Positions 44,453 to 54,005 are shown, numbered from the stretch's first letter. The stretch: DNA of 54,639 bases from Bacteroidota bacterium (GCA_027621175.1 JAQCCM010000009.1:1-54639), one strand, 5' to 3'. Made by a program: numbers and translations. Notes: generated from the sequence alone by a model not told the origin.

Positions 44453-46969
44453 ATGAAAAACATAACATTAATTTTTGCTGCACTACTAAGCGTAGCGCTG
44501 CTACAAGCACAAGAACAAAAGAAAGATTCTTTAGTTGTTACTACACTTGAGGAAGTGGTAGTTGATGGCTACTTTGGAGGTTTATCCAAAGCGTTAAAGC
44601 AACAAAAGAACAACCTTAACATTACCAATGTTGTTACTGCTGACCAAGCAGGTAAATACCCAGATGACAATGTCGGAGAAGCACTTCGTCGAATTTCTGG
44701 TATAAGTGTTCAAAACGACCAGGGTGAAGCACGTAATATCGTAATGCGTGGTTTTGGTACGCAGTTGAACTCTGTTACATTAAACGGCGATCGTTTGCCT
44801 TCTGCTGAGGGAGATAACCGTAACATTCAGCTTGACCTTATTCCAACCAACATGATTGAGGCGATTGTCGTTAAAAAATCTTTAACGCCTGATATGGAAG
44901 GAGATGCTATTGGTGGTTCTGTAAACTTAATTACACGTTCTAACCCAAATGGTTTCCGTGCTTCTGCTACTATTTCTGGTGGGGGTAACCCAATTCGTAG
45001 TGGTGGATACAATACTAACTTTGCCTTGGTTGTTGCAGATAAATTATCTGATAAATTTAGCTACACCCTTAGTTCTACCATTCAAACACGTGACTACGGT
45101 TCTGACAACATTGAATTTGCTTGGAACGACCCAGAAGATTGGACAAATGTAAACAAAGGGGAGATTGAAGAAATGGATATTCGTCGTTATGACGTAAAAC
45201 GTACACGTCGTTCGGTATCCTTAAATTTGGATTACAACATTGATGAGAACAACTCTCTTTACTTTAAGTCTATTTACAACCACCGCGACGACTGGGAAAA
45301 CCGTTTCCGTTGGAGAGCAATTTATGAAGACGAAGAGCTTACGATTCGCAAACAAACAAAAGGGGGTATCGATAATGATAAAAACGATGCACGTCGCTTA
45401 GAAGATCAACGCCTTGAAAAGTATAGCCTTGGTGGTGAGCACCAAGCTGGAAACTTAGCTTTTGATTGGAAATTTTCTACAGCCAAAGCAAGTGAGCACC
45501 GTCCAGACGAGCGTTATACACGCTTTCAATATGACCCAGTACCTTATACTGCAAATGCAAATGGAACTCCGTGGGATATTTCTAACCTTGAGCGTCCATA
45601 CCTAAACTTTGACGGTAATGCATGGAATGATGACAGTAATTTTGAATATAAATGGACGCAAGACGCACAAAAATTAACTGAGGAAGAGAACACCCAGTTT
45701 AAAATCAATTTTGAACTTCCTTATGCTGAAAGCTCAACATTAAAGTTTGGTGCTGCGTATAAAGACCAATCCAAAATGCGTGATGACGTTTGGTTTGAAT
45801 ATGATAATAATCTTGGAAACTTAAACACTGTTCCTACATTTAATGCAACTATTGACAGCTATGAGCCAGGAAATAAATATGTATTAGGTAATTTCATGGA
45901 TGCGCGTTACTTAGGGAGACTAAAACTAGGTGGTGCAGATGGAGCTGACTTTAAAGAGTACGTAATGGACGAATTTGCAGGTGCAAACTACAATGCAGAC
46001 GAAACCATTTCTGCTGGTTATATCATGACAACCAATAATCTTGGAACAAATACAATTCTTGTAGCTGGTTTCAGGGTGGAAAAAACAGATATAAACTATA
46101 TCGGGCAAATATTTGATGAGGACTTACACAGTAAACCTGCAGACATCGCAGAAACTAAGGGTACTAAAGACTACACAAATTTTCTTCCAAGTATTAACCT
46201 TAGACATAATTTCTCTGACAGTTTTAATGTAACGGTTGCCTATTCTAAATCATTGGCTCGCCCTGATTATTTTGACCTTGTTCCATTTGAATATGTTGAA
46301 AATGATAGCCAAAGAATAGAAGTTGGAAACTCAAACCTAGAGGCTACAACTTCGAATAACTTTGATATTATGGCAGAAAAGTATCTAGGAAATACAGGGA
46401 TCCTTTCTGGAGGTTTGTTCTATAAATCATTAGATAATTGGATTTATACGTTTAGAGATTCTGATTTTACGTATAATGGTAAAACATATGAGCGTTTTAC
46501 ACAAAGAAGAAATGGTTCTGAAGCAAGTGTTTTTGGGTTTGAATTAGCTGCTCAAACACAATTATTGGATAACCTTAACTTGGCTGCAAATTATACGTTT
46601 ACAGATTCATCTACGGATAATATTCTTGAAGGAAGAAACGATGTACCCCTTGCTGGAGCTGTTGAAAACATGTATAATCTTTCTTTGGCTTATGAAACAA
46701 ATAAGATCTTTGCCAGAATTTCTTACAACTACGCTGGTGAGCAACTGGATGAGCTTGGCGGTGCTGCTTGGGAAGACCGTTACTACGACGAGCAAAAGTT
46801 CTTAGACCTTAACGCATCATACAACATAACAGATAAAATACGTTTATTTGCTGAAGCTAAAAACTTAACAAACCAACCATTGCGTTATTACCAAGGAAGC
46901 AAAGAAAAAACCATGCAACTTGAGTACTACCAAATGAGCTGGAACTTAGGTCTTAAAATAGATTTATAA
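44453..46969 (+). CDS. TonB-dependent outer-membrane receptor linked to phytase
   Basis: 838 residues. A signal peptide (ALLQAQ) is followed by a TonB-box-like segment (LEEVVVDGYFGG), a plug domain (DNVGEALRRISGISVQND, NIVMRGFGTQLNSVTLNG, GDAIGGSVNLITRS) and a barrel ending in MSWNLGLKIDL. There is no N-terminal CarboxypepD domain and no SusD partner, so it is a receptor of the catecholate/TonB type and not a SusC. The next gene starts in a TAATG overlap and encodes a beta-propeller phytase, so the likely cargo is phytate or another organophosphate. It is divergent from the crtA-like gene. Confidence 0.88.
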   Translation: MKNITLIFAALLSVALLQAQEQKKDSLVVTTLEEVVVDGYFGGLSKALKQQKNNLNITNVVTADQAGKYPDDNVGEALRRISGISVQNDQGEARNIVMRGFGTQLNSVTLNGDRLPSAEGDNRNIQLDLIPTNMIEAIVVKKSLTPDMEGDAIGGSVNLITRSNPNGFRASATISGGGNPIRSGGYNTNFALVVADKLSDKFSYTLSSTIQTRDYGSDNIEFAWNDPEDWTNVNKGEIEEMDIRRYDVKRTRRSVSLNLDYNIDENNSLYFKSIYNHRDDWENRFRWRAIYEDEELTIRKQTKGGIDNDKNDARRLEDQRLEKYSLGGEHQAGNLAFDWKFSTAKASEHRPDERYTRFQYDPVPYTANANGTPWDISNLERPYLNFDGNAWNDDSNFEYKWTQDAQKLTEEENTQFKINFELPYAESSTLKFGAAYKDQSKMRDDVWFEYDNNLGNLNTVPTFNATIDSYEPGNKYVLGNFMDARYLGRLKLGGADGADFKEYVMDEFAGANYNADETISAGYIMTTNNLGTNTILVAGFRVEKTDINYIGQIFDEDLHSKPADIAETKGTKDYTNFLPSINLRHNFSDSFNVTVAYSKSLARPDYFDLVPFEYVENDSQRIEVGNSNLEATTSNNFDIMAEKYLGNTGILSGGLFYKSLDNWIYTFRDSDFTYNGKTYERFTQRRNGSEASVFGFELAAQTQLLDNLNLAANYTFTDSSTDNILEGRNDVPLAGAVENMYNLSLAYETNKIFARISYNYAGEQLDELGGAAWEDRYYDEQKFLDLNASYNITDKIRLFAEAKNLTNQPLRYYQGSKEKTMQLEYYQMSWNLGLKIDL

Positions 46970-47991
46970 TGAAATATATCCCTGAAATCTTCACGCTTTT
47001 TGTGGGTTTTGCGGTAATGGCACAAGAGCGGACTTCGGTTCGCTCTTTTGCTTTTCCCCAAGTTGAAGCCACACTAGAAACCGAAGCCGTTGTGTCTTAT
47101 GACGATGCCGCAGACGATATCTGTATTTGGGAAAATCCAAATGACGCTACAGAGTCCATTGTGGTGGCTACAGATAAAAAATATGGCCTAATCACCTACA
47201 ATCTACAAGGAAAAAAACTACACCAATATCCAGTAGGCAGACCAAATAATGTAGCGCATTTTGTTGCTAACGATATCCTCAAAAACGACTTGCCTCTGAT
47301 TTGCGCCACGAACAGAACACAAGAAACCATAACCTTTGCGTTTCTAAATCCTGATGGTTCTCTTACTGAAATTCAAGATATTAAAGTGCCACTTAAAGAA
47401 GTATATGGTATTACTACTTATCTTGACGAGCAGCCCTATATTATTGTCAGCACCAAAAAAGGTCACGTGTGGCAATATCAAATTGGATTACAAGGCAAAA
47501 AAGTACGCATAGCATTGGTCCGCAAACTAAAATTTGGTAAAACGGTGGAGGGACTTGTGGTTGATCCAGCCAATAAAAAATTATATGTCGCTGAGGAGGA
47601 GCGAGGCCTTTGGCAGCTAAACGCTTTGCCTTGGAAAGCGGATGAAAAAACCATGATTTTAAAGGTGGATAAACATAAACTAAAACCCGATTTTGAAGGA
47701 CTTGCACTTCGTGAAAATGAAGATGGAAGCGGCTGGATTGTCATGTCTGTCCAAGGATCCAATGCCTATGCGTTTATTGATAGGCAACGTCTGAAATTAA
47801 AAAACATCATTCAGATTAAGGACGGTGTTGTAGATGGCGTTCAAGAAACCGACGGACTTGAAGTTTCTACCCTAAAAACGCTAACATTTCCAAATGGACT
47901 ACTCATTGTGCAAGACGGCGAAAACGGTAACGAACCGCAAAATTTTAAATACGTAAATTGGGCTGATATTCAACCGCATTTAATTCCATGA
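46969..47991 (+). CDS. Beta-propeller phytase (3-phytase family)
   Basis: 340 residues with a signal peptide ending near GFAVMAQ. The phytase motif DDAADDICIWENP near residue 46 supplies calcium-binding Asp residues; the family usually has a Pro where Cys is found here. FEGLALRENEDGSGWIVMSVQGSNAYAFIDR and TDGLEVSTLKTLTFPNGLLIVQDGEN are further conserved blades. It releases phosphate from inositol hexakisphosphate outside the cytoplasm in a calcium-dependent way. It is translationally coupled to the TonB receptor (TAATG) and to the following lipoprotein (ATGA). Confidence 0.88.
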   Translation: MKYIPEIFTLFVGFAVMAQERTSVRSFAFPQVEATLETEAVVSYDDAADDICIWENPNDATESIVVATDKKYGLITYNLQGKKLHQYPVGRPNNVAHFVANDILKNDLPLICATNRTQETITFAFLNPDGSLTEIQDIKVPLKEVYGITTYLDEQPYIIVSTKKGHVWQYQIGLQGKKVRIALVRKLKFGKTVEGLVVDPANKKLYVAEEERGLWQLNALPWKADEKTMILKVDKHKLKPDFEGLALRENEDGSGWIVMSVQGSNAYAFIDRQRLKLKNIIQIKDGVVDGVQETDGLEVSTLKTLTFPNGLLIVQDGENGNEPQNFKYVNWADIQPHLIP

Positions 47992-48833
47992 GAATACTAT
48001 TTGTTTTTTTCATTTTTGTAGCACTCACTGGTTGCAAATCTGGAAATAATTCAGGTAACGAAGAAAATACAGTTACAGCGTTAGAAAGACACAATCTTCC
48101 TGATATTCTGGAGGAAACCTCGGGACTTGCTATCCTTAATGATACACTCTGGACGCTTAATGATTCAGGAAATGAAGCCGCGCTATATGCCATTAGCACC
48201 AAAGGAAAACTCCTCGAAAAAAGAGCAACAAACAAAACAAATATTGACTGGGAGGACATGACAATTGTCAACGGTAACATGATTGTTGCCGATATGGGAA
48301 ATAATTTTGGAACCCGAAAAAATCTATACCTATTGGATGTGGACTTAAGTAATGGAGGTGCTACTACGTTAGATTCTATTCCCTTTCATTATCCAGAACA
48401 AGATAATTTTGGTTTCCAACAAGCAACACCTTTTGACGCTGAAGGCATTGTCTATGTAGAAAATAAAATAGTGGTTTTCACCAAAAACAGAAGTACGCTT
48501 ACTTCCGAAGTTTATGTGATTCCAGCAATGGGAGGAGCTGCAATAAAAATGGGGTCTTTGCCTGTCGGGTCACTGATCACAGGAGCAGATTACCACCAAG
48601 AGACTAAAACTTTAGCCCTAACAGGATATCAAAAAGATGAAAACCAACATTTGTATGTTATCAACAACTTTTCGCTATCTGCCATAGCCGATGCAGAAAT
48701 AAAGCAATATGACCTTGATTTTAATGGTGCACAAATTGAGGCCGTTTCCATAATCGACAGAAAAACGTTTTGGGTTACATCTGAAAAAACACGAAAGTAC
48801 GCTGCGTTTTTGGCTAAGGTCAGCATAAATTGA
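47988..48833 (+). CDS. Lipoprotein with SdiA-regulated/phytase-like beta-propeller
   Basis: 281 residues with lipobox LTGC (Cys16). The body shows propeller-like repeats: LEETSGLAILNDTLWTLNDSGNEAALY, IDWEDMTIVNGNMIVADMGNN, FDAEGIVYVENKIVVFTKNRS and IEAVSIIDRKTFWVTSEKT. This pattern belongs to a group of predicted propeller proteins related to SdiA-regulated and esterase-like-phytase families. The Asp/Glu residues at blade starts could bind metal as in phytases. Its ATG overlaps the phytase stop, which supports a joint role in organophosphate use. Catalytic activity is unproven; it could be a substrate-binding partner. Confidence 0.7.
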   Translation: MRILFVFFIFVALTGCKSGNNSGNEENTVTALERHNLPDILEETSGLAILNDTLWTLNDSGNEAALYAISTKGKLLEKRATNKTNIDWEDMTIVNGNMIVADMGNNFGTRKNLYLLDVDLSNGGATTLDSIPFHYPEQDNFGFQQATPFDAEGIVYVENKIVVFTKNRSTLTSEVYVIPAMGGAAIKMGSLPVGSLITGADYHQETKTLALTGYQKDENQHLYVINNFSLSAIADAEIKQYDLDFNGAQIEAVSIIDRKTFWVTSEKTRKYAAFLAKVSIN

Positions 48834-49336
48834 GTGTCATTGACCTTACCGTTTATTTGAAGCAAGGGAGCAAAAATGAAAAAGTAATTCTTGAACCCCT
48901 TTTAAAAACTTATAATCCTTATGAATTATCCGCAAAGCTTCTACAATATATTGGTGAAGACGACATTTTGTGCTCCTTCAAATCAGCAGATGCACTGAAT
49001 CAGCTTATTCAGCGCAAATACATCATGGTAGATGTTTTTAAAACTGAACTTATTGTATTACTTCAGCAAAACCCAAAAAACCTTCCCTTTCAATTTCCAC
49101 TTTTTATTGGTCATTTGACATTAGATCAAAAAGCATTAGGGTTTGTATGGACTAGATTGTCTGAGTGGGTTTCTCAACAACACACTTCGCGTATTTTTAG
49201 GGTAAATTGCTTACAGGCATTGCATGACCTAAAAACTTCTGCGCTGCAAAAGGATTACGATTTGATTGTATCCAGTTTGGCTCACGTTCCTATTGCATCG
49301 CTTCAAGCTAGGATACGTATCTTAGCCAAAAAATAA
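48830..49336 (+). CDS. Hypothetical protein, helical, in the phytase operon
   Basis: 168 residues if it starts at TTG 48830, which overlaps the preceding TGA in the same way as the ATGA junctions of this operon; the first internal ATG would lose over 60 residues. The protein has no signal peptide, is rich in Leu, Lys and Gln and looks all-helical, with spaced segments such as LLKTYNPYELSAKLLQYI and RVNCLQALHDLKTSALQ that could be HEAT-like. I do not recognise a family. A flavodoxin-type reductase gene follows after four bases. Confidence 0.55.
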   Translation: MSVIDLTVYLKQGSKNEKVILEPLLKTYNPYELSAKLLQYIGEDDILCSFKSADALNQLIQRKYIMVDVFKTELIVLLQQNPKNLPFQFPLFIGHLTLDQKALGFVWTRLSEWVSQQHTSRIFRVNCLQALHDLKTSALQKDYDLIVSSLAHVPIASLQARIRILAKK

Positions 49337-49340
49337 AGCT

Positions 49341-49871
49341 ATGCCCAACATCGTTGCCTTTGGCGCAAGTTCGAGTCTACATTCTATCAATAAAAAGTTG
49401 GCACATTTTGCTGCGCAAAACGTTCCCAACGCAACCGTCAATCTCTTAGATTTAAACGATTATGAGATGCCTTTATACAGCACAGACCGTGAAAAAGAAG
49501 GCATTCCACAAAAAGCACACGACTTTAAAGCAGCCCTAAAAGCAGCTGATGGTATCGTCGTTTCATTCGCCGAGCATAACGGGGCATATACCACAGCTTT
49601 TAAAAATATCTTTGATTGGATTTCTAGATTGGATAAGCCGATTTGGTGTGGTAAACCCATGTTTTTGCTCTCCACCTCAACGGGTGCCCGAGGCGCGATT
49701 ACCGTTTTAGAACTTGCACATTTGCGATTGTCCCGTGACAATCCCAATATTCCTACTTTTTCACTGCCTTCATTTAACGAAACTTTTGATGATAACGAAG
49801 GCATAATCAATACAGAACTTAAAGCTGGTTTTGATGAAGCTTTAGCCGCTTTTGTCGCGCAACTAGGCTAA
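49341..49871 (+). CDS. NADPH-dependent FMN reductase family protein
   Basis: 176 residues with a flavodoxin-like fold. AFGASSSLHSINKKLA forms the flavin phosphate loop, and the loop AEHNGAYTTAFKNIFDWISR is the typical NADPH-dependent FMN/quinone/azo-reductase signature. STSTGARGA precedes the last part. A cytoplasmic flavin or quinone reductase is expected; the substrate is unknown. The gene is four bases downstream of the hypothetical protein and converges with the HMA-MauE gene, with which it shares nine bases at the 3' ends. Confidence 0.85.
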   Translation: MPNIVAFGASSSLHSINKKLAHFAAQNVPNATVNLLDLNDYEMPLYSTDREKEGIPQKAHDFKAALKAADGIVVSFAEHNGAYTTAFKNIFDWISRLDKPIWCGKPMFLLSTSTGARGAITVLELAHLRLSRDNPNIPTFSLPSFNETFDDNEGIINTELKAGFDEALAAFVAQLG

Positions 49872-50549
49872 AAGACTCACCGCCATAACAAGCATAATGG
49901 CGTTTTCTATAAATGTAGCTTCCGTCATGGGGAGGTTGAGTACGCTACCCAAGCAAGCGCACTGGATGTTTTGTTTTTTGAGTAAAACCCGAATCACACC
50001 CACAGTTGTAATCCCAAGAGCGATTATTGTCGTTATCAAAATGTATGGAGGAACAAAATCGATGAGATAGCAAATTCCGAGCGCTACTTCTATAAAAGGG
50101 TATATCCAACCGTAAATAGGCCATGCAGCAGCAAGCGGATCATAGGTCTTAAACATCGATTGAAATCCGCTTAAATCCAATAACTTAAAAAAAGAAAACA
50201 CCATAAAAAACATGGCCATAAAGTCATGCATCATTACGGTGGTTTCAAAAGATTCTCGGTGAATGGTCAGAATTGTCAGCACTATAAATCCAAAAATCAA
50301 AAACAGCGGGAAAAGTTGCTTTAGCTTTGAAGGTTGTTTTGGCGTTTCGTCTATTAAAGCGAATTTTTTAGGTAGGATTGCCGTAATCTCAGCGGTTGTA
50401 ATATGCTGATTTGCGTTGATTTCTACTTCTCCTGTTTGATGATTTGGAATAACATTAGCAACATACGTAATGCTTTCAATAGCTTTCTTGACGGATTTTT
50501 CACAACCCGTACACGTCATGCCTGTAATAAAAATAGTTTGCTTTTGCAT
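49863..50549 (-). CDS. Heavy-metal-associated domain fused to MauE/DoxX-like membrane domain
   Basis: 228 residues from ATG 50549; a longer frame from 50585 would overlap the pirin gene and lacks support. Residues 1-65 are an HMA ferredoxin-like domain with the metal-binding MTCTGCEKS (GMTCxxC). Residues 85-228 hold four predicted membrane helices in MauE/methylamine-utilisation style (FFMVFSFFKLLDL, AAAWPIYGWIYPFIEVALGICYL), with a CACLG motif between helices near the end. It may couple metal binding to a membrane redox or transport function. The neighbouring pirin gene is transcribed in the same direction. Confidence 0.8.
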   Translation of the reverse strand: MQKQTIFITGMTCTGCEKSVKKAIESITYVANVIPNHQTGEVEINANQHITTAEITAILPKKFALIDETPKQPSKLKQLFPLFLIFGFIVLTILTIHRESFETTVMMHDFMAMFFMVFSFFKLLDLSGFQSMFKTYDPLAAAWPIYGWIYPFIEVALGICYLIDFVPPYILITTIIALGITTVGVIRVLLKKQNIQCACLGSVLNLPMTEATFIENAIMLVMAVSLLA

Positions 50550-50559
50550 TTGGGCGGAT

Positions 50560-51276
50560 TTAGTGTACCACCATTGGCACTTCAATCAATAAGATTTGTG
50601 CATCTTGGTGGGCGATTACCTCAAAGGTAGCGGTTTCTATAATACCCAACGCATCGCGTTTTCCTAAAAGCTGTTCACCAATTTCTACCTCGCCTTCAAT
50701 AACAAAGGCATATACACCGTTTCCTTCTGCTTTGAGGTCGTAATAGACAGCCTCTGATTCATCTAAATCCAACATATGAAACCATGCGTTTTGGTGAATC
50801 CAAACACCTTGGTCATCAGGATTGGGAGATAGAATTTGAAACGGCTCATTTTTTTTATGAAGCGTATCAATTGGAATTTGCGCATAACGAGGTTCCACAT
50901 TGCGCTTATTTGGGAAAATCCACAACTGCAACAAGTTAATTTCTTTGTCCGCATTTTTGTTGTATTCGCTGTGATGCACACCTGTTCCAGCACTCATCAC
51001 TTGGATTTCTCCTTCCCGAATAACTTCGGTATTTCCCATACTGTCTTTGTGCTCCAAATCGCCACGAAGGGGAATGGTAATGATTTCCATATTGTCGTGC
51101 GGATGTGTCCCAAAGCCCATCCCTCCTTGAATAATATCGTCGTTTAGCACACGTAATGCCCCAAACTGAACGCGTTCTGGATTAAACCAGCTTGCGAAAC
51201 TAAAACTGTGTTTTGCATTAAGCCAACCATGGTTGGCACTTCCTCTAGAATCGGCGGAATGAAAGATTGTTTGCAT
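50560..51276 (-). CDS. Pirin family cupin protein
   Basis: 238 residues. The N-terminal HGWLNAKHSFSFASWFNPERVQFGALRVLNDD and FGTHPHDNMEIITIPLRGDLEHKDSMGN, then MSAGTGVHHSEYN, are the conserved pirin cupin core; His residues of THPHDNMEI and the VHHSE motif make the metal site. Bacterial pirins bind iron or act as quercetinases or redox regulators. The second cupin half is less conserved (QLLGKRDALGI). It starts 26 bases past the stop of the glycosyltransferase gene on the same strand. Confidence 0.9.
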   Translation of the reverse strand: MQTIFHSADSRGSANHGWLNAKHSFSFASWFNPERVQFGALRVLNDDIIQGGMGFGTHPHDNMEIITIPLRGDLEHKDSMGNTEVIREGEIQVMSAGTGVHHSEYNKNADKEINLLQLWIFPNKRNVEPRYAQIPIDTLHKKNEPFQILSPNPDDQGVWIHQNAWFHMLDLDESEAVYYDLKAEGNGVYAFVIEGEVEIGEQLLGKRDALGIIETATFEVIAHQDAQILLIEVPMVVH

Positions 51277-51302
51277 AGCTCTTTTTTTGTAAAAATACAG
51301 GT

Positions 51303-52295
51303 TTATTGGGATTCTCTCACCAATGAAAGGGCATACGCAATGGCTGGGAGAGTATCGTCAGAATACGCCATTTCGACCACTTCTGTTTGATCTACCCAAC
51401 GTATTAATTCAGGAATATATTTGGTGGAAAGTTTAGGCAATACTGGAATCCCCAAAGCAGCCAATCCAGCTGCGTTGTAGTGCTGTTCGTATTGATCTCG
51501 CATCGGAATCACCAATAGCTTTTTTTTGAGGAATAATGCCTCTGCCGGAGTTTCAAAACCCGCCCCACACAACACGCCTGTTGCTTTTGCCATACTTTTT
51601 TGAAATAAGGTCCCGCTTGGAGGTTGAACAGCAACATTTTTGATGGTATAAGCAGCGGTACAATGCTTAGAAAAAACCTCCCAATTGGTCTGTGGAATTT
51701 GTGTAAGGATAGAGCAAATATAAGTGTCCGAGAACGCTGGCAAATAGACGGTGTAACAATTTGTTTTTGAGGTTTTCTGATTGCGAATGGTATCTCTAAT
51801 GATAGGAAAAAATATATTTGGAGCATAGCGTTGAAAGTGAAAGCCTACGCCTTTGGTTGCTGGTGCATATCGGTGTAAAATCCAACGAGCAATGGCAGGC
51901 ACAAAAGCAGGTTTTGGCACATCAAAAAGCAATGCAAACTGATGGCTCATAGCCACACACGCTACCTGCTGACGTTTACACGCCCATGCCGTAACAGGCT
52001 CAAAATCATTGATGACCAAATCATATTTTGAAACCGGTACCGTTTTAATTTCTCTAAAAAGACGAAAAAAGTTATTTCTAAAAATAGACTGAAACCATTG
52101 GATACCTCCTTGTTTGCCAAACACAAAGCTAAATCCTGCGTACTTGTAGGTTAGAGGAAAACCAAGGCTTATGTCCGATTCGGTGCCACTTGTAAGTATG
52201 TCCACATCGGCAAAATGCCGAAGCGCTGGCACCATTTTTTGGGCACGACAAATGTGTCCATTTCCAGTAGCCTGCAATGCGTACAGTATTCTCAT
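51303..52295 (-). CDS. GT-B glycosyltransferase, MurG/UGT-like (possible carotenoid glycosyltransferase)
   Basis: 330 residues. The N-terminal MRILYALQATGNGHICRAQKM is a GT-B acceptor-binding motif (GNGH), and the C-terminal half has GVLCGAGFETPAEALFLKKKLLVIPMRDQYEQHYNA, the nucleotide-sugar pocket of GT1/GT28-type enzymes. There is no signal peptide. The ATG overlaps the crtI stop by four bases, which suggests a joint role, and this could be glycosylation of a hydroxylated carotenoid such as myxol. Similar proteins are found beside non-pigment genes, so the link is only contextual. Confidence 0.8.
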   Translation of the reverse strand: MRILYALQATGNGHICRAQKMVPALRHFADVDILTSGTESDISLGFPLTYKYAGFSFVFGKQGGIQWFQSIFRNNFFRLFREIKTVPVSKYDLVINDFEPVTAWACKRQQVACVAMSHQFALLFDVPKPAFVPAIARWILHRYAPATKGVGFHFQRYAPNIFFPIIRDTIRNQKTSKTNCYTVYLPAFSDTYICSILTQIPQTNWEVFSKHCTAAYTIKNVAVQPPSGTLFQKSMAKATGVLCGAGFETPAEALFLKKKLLVIPMRDQYEQHYNAAGLAALGIPVLPKLSTKYIPELIRWVDQTEVVEMAYSDDTLPAIAYALSLVRESQ

Positions 52296-53740
52296 CCAAT
52301 AAACTCCGAAACTATTTTACCTGATATAAGTGCAGGCGGTACTCCTGGTCCAGGTACCGTAAGTTGCCCTGTAAAATATAAATTATCAACGGTTTTACTT
52401 TTCATTTTTGGACGTAAAAATGCCGTTTGCAGCAGTGTATTTGCCATGCCATATGCGTTGCCTTTATACGAGTTATACACTTCTTTAAAATCCTTAACAC
52501 AAAACGATTCATTAAATAGAATATGCGGCTTGATATCGGTATCCGTGAGTTGTTCCATACGCTCCAATACAATATCAAAATATTGTTGACGCAGTTCTGG
52601 TGTGTCTTCCAAATCAGGTGCAATAGGAATCAAAATAAAGCACGCCTCTTTGCCTTTTGGTGCCATCAGTGGGTCGCTTTGTGAGGGAAGATTCACATAA
52701 AATAGTGGTTTGTCTGGCCATTCGGGTGTATCGTAAATACTGTTAGCATGTGCATCAAAATCCACATCAAAAAAGAGATTGTGATGTGCTAAAGCATCCA
52801 GTTTTTTATCTAATCCAATATAGAACAACAGCGAAGATGGCGCAAAGGTTTTCTTATCCCAATAGGCTTCACTATAAGCACGCTTTTCTTTTGGTAAAAG
52901 GGTTTCGGTATGATGATAATCTGCACCAGAAATGACGATATCGGCATCAAAAGTCGTTGTGCCAACACGCACCCCGCATGCTTTTCCGCCGTTTAATAAA
53001 ATTTCATCAACCCCATGGCTAGTATGATAGGAAACGCCCAAAGATTTTCCAAGCGTAACCATGCCATCCACAATTTGATACATGCCGCCTTTTGGGTGCC
53101 AAGTGCCTAAGCCAAAGTCGGCATAATTCATAAAGTTGTAAAAAGCAGGAGTGCTTTCGGGCTTTGCGCCCAAGAACAATACAGGGAATTGCAAAAGCGA
53201 ACGTAGCTTAGGGTTTTTAAACTGCTGCTCTACTTGCTTGCGAATATTGGTAAAAAATAATCCCACTTTACGGACGGTTTGTGGGGTCACCAATTCAAGG
53301 GGTGAAACACCAGGACGGTAGACCAAATCTTTTACGGCGATGTCATAATTGTTGCGGGCTTTGGCTAAAAACCGTTCTAATTTGGCTCCGCTTCCGGGTT
53401 CAATTTCATCGAATCGTGCTGCAATTTTAGCAATGCTATCCTCAACAGGAAACACATCGTCTTTGCCAAAAATAACTTGATATCCTGGGGATAATCGGTC
53501 CAATTGATAATAATCAGAAACCTGCTTCCCAAAATCTGCAAAGAAAGATTCAAACACGTCGGGCATCCAATACCATGAAGGTCCCATATCAAAAGTGAAC
53601 CCCTCTTTTTTAAACTGGCGTGCTCGCCCTCCCAGGGAGTCGTTTTTTTCAAGTACTTGTACAGTATACCCTTTTTTTGCCAAATAGCATGCTGCGGATA
53701 AAGAAGAAAATCCAGATCCAATAATAACAATCTTTTTCAT
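52292..53740 (-). CDS. crtI: Phytoene desaturase
   Basis: 482 residues. The FAD-binding KIVIIGSGFSSLSAACYLAKKGY and EKNDSLGGRARQF, FDMGPSWYWMPDVFE, and the C-terminal YFTGQLTVPGPGVPPALISGK are diagnostic of CrtI-type desaturases. The enzyme turns phytoene into lycopene in the membrane with FAD. It is separated by 8.5 kb from the crtD-cruF-crtA operon, and phytoene synthase, lycopene cyclase and hydroxylase genes are not in the window. Its direction is minus, with a near-leaderless TAAATTTG box 7 to 15 bases upstream. Confidence 0.9.
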   Translation of the reverse strand: MKKIVIIGSGFSSLSAACYLAKKGYTVQVLEKNDSLGGRARQFKKEGFTFDMGPSWYWMPDVFESFFADFGKQVSDYYQLDRLSPGYQVIFGKDDVFPVEDSIAKIAARFDEIEPGSGAKLERFLAKARNNYDIAVKDLVYRPGVSPLELVTPQTVRKVGLFFTNIRKQVEQQFKNPKLRSLLQFPVLFLGAKPESTPAFYNFMNYADFGLGTWHPKGGMYQIVDGMVTLGKSLGVSYHTSHGVDEILLNGGKACGVRVGTTTFDADIVISGADYHHTETLLPKEKRAYSEAYWDKKTFAPSSLLFYIGLDKKLDALAHHNLFFDVDFDAHANSIYDTPEWPDKPLFYVNLPSQSDPLMAPKGKEACFILIPIAPDLEDTPELRQQYFDIVLERMEQLTDTDIKPHILFNESFCVKDFKEVYNSYKGNAYGMANTLLQTAFLRPKMKSKTVDNLYFTGQLTVPGPGVPPALISGKIVSEFIG

Positions 53741-53747
53741 AGAGGTA

Positions 53748-53755
53748 CAAATTTA
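53748..53755 (-). promoter_or_regulatory. -7 box candidate upstream of crtI
   Basis: The minus strand reads TAAATTTG, an exact TAnnTTTG match, seven bases before the crtI ATG, which would give an almost leaderless mRNA. No clear TTG -33 box is found. Confidence 0.3.
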
Positions 53756-53813
53756 CCATATATTTTGCTTAGATGGTGTTTCTTAAAATTGTATATTTAT
53801 AAAAACAACAATC

Positions 53814-54005
53814 ATGGCAACATACGCTTGCAATCAATGTGGCATGTCGGTTAACGCGTCTTGTGCGAAATGCGACACGCCTTTAGAAAATGGATTTTTA
53901 TCCTTAGACGATGGCACTGAAGTACAAATTTCACAATGCCCTTCTTGCGAAGGAAAAATAAAATCACCACAATGTTGTGGCGCAGATATGAGCTGTGAAA
54001 TGTAA
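53814..54005 (+). CDS. Small cysteine-rich zinc-ribbon-like protein
   Basis: 63 residues with nine cysteines. CxxC pairs are at 6/9, 17/20 and 42/45, followed by a CC at 54-55 and a Cys at 61. This looks like two zinc ribbons. There is no signal peptide. Its TAA overlaps the ATG of the pterin dehydratase gene, so they are coupled. I cannot assign a function; a metal-binding or chaperone role is conceivable. Confidence 0.7.
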   Translation: MATYACNQCGMSVNASCAKCDTPLENGFLSLDDGTEVQISQCPSCEGKIKSPQCCGADMSCEM

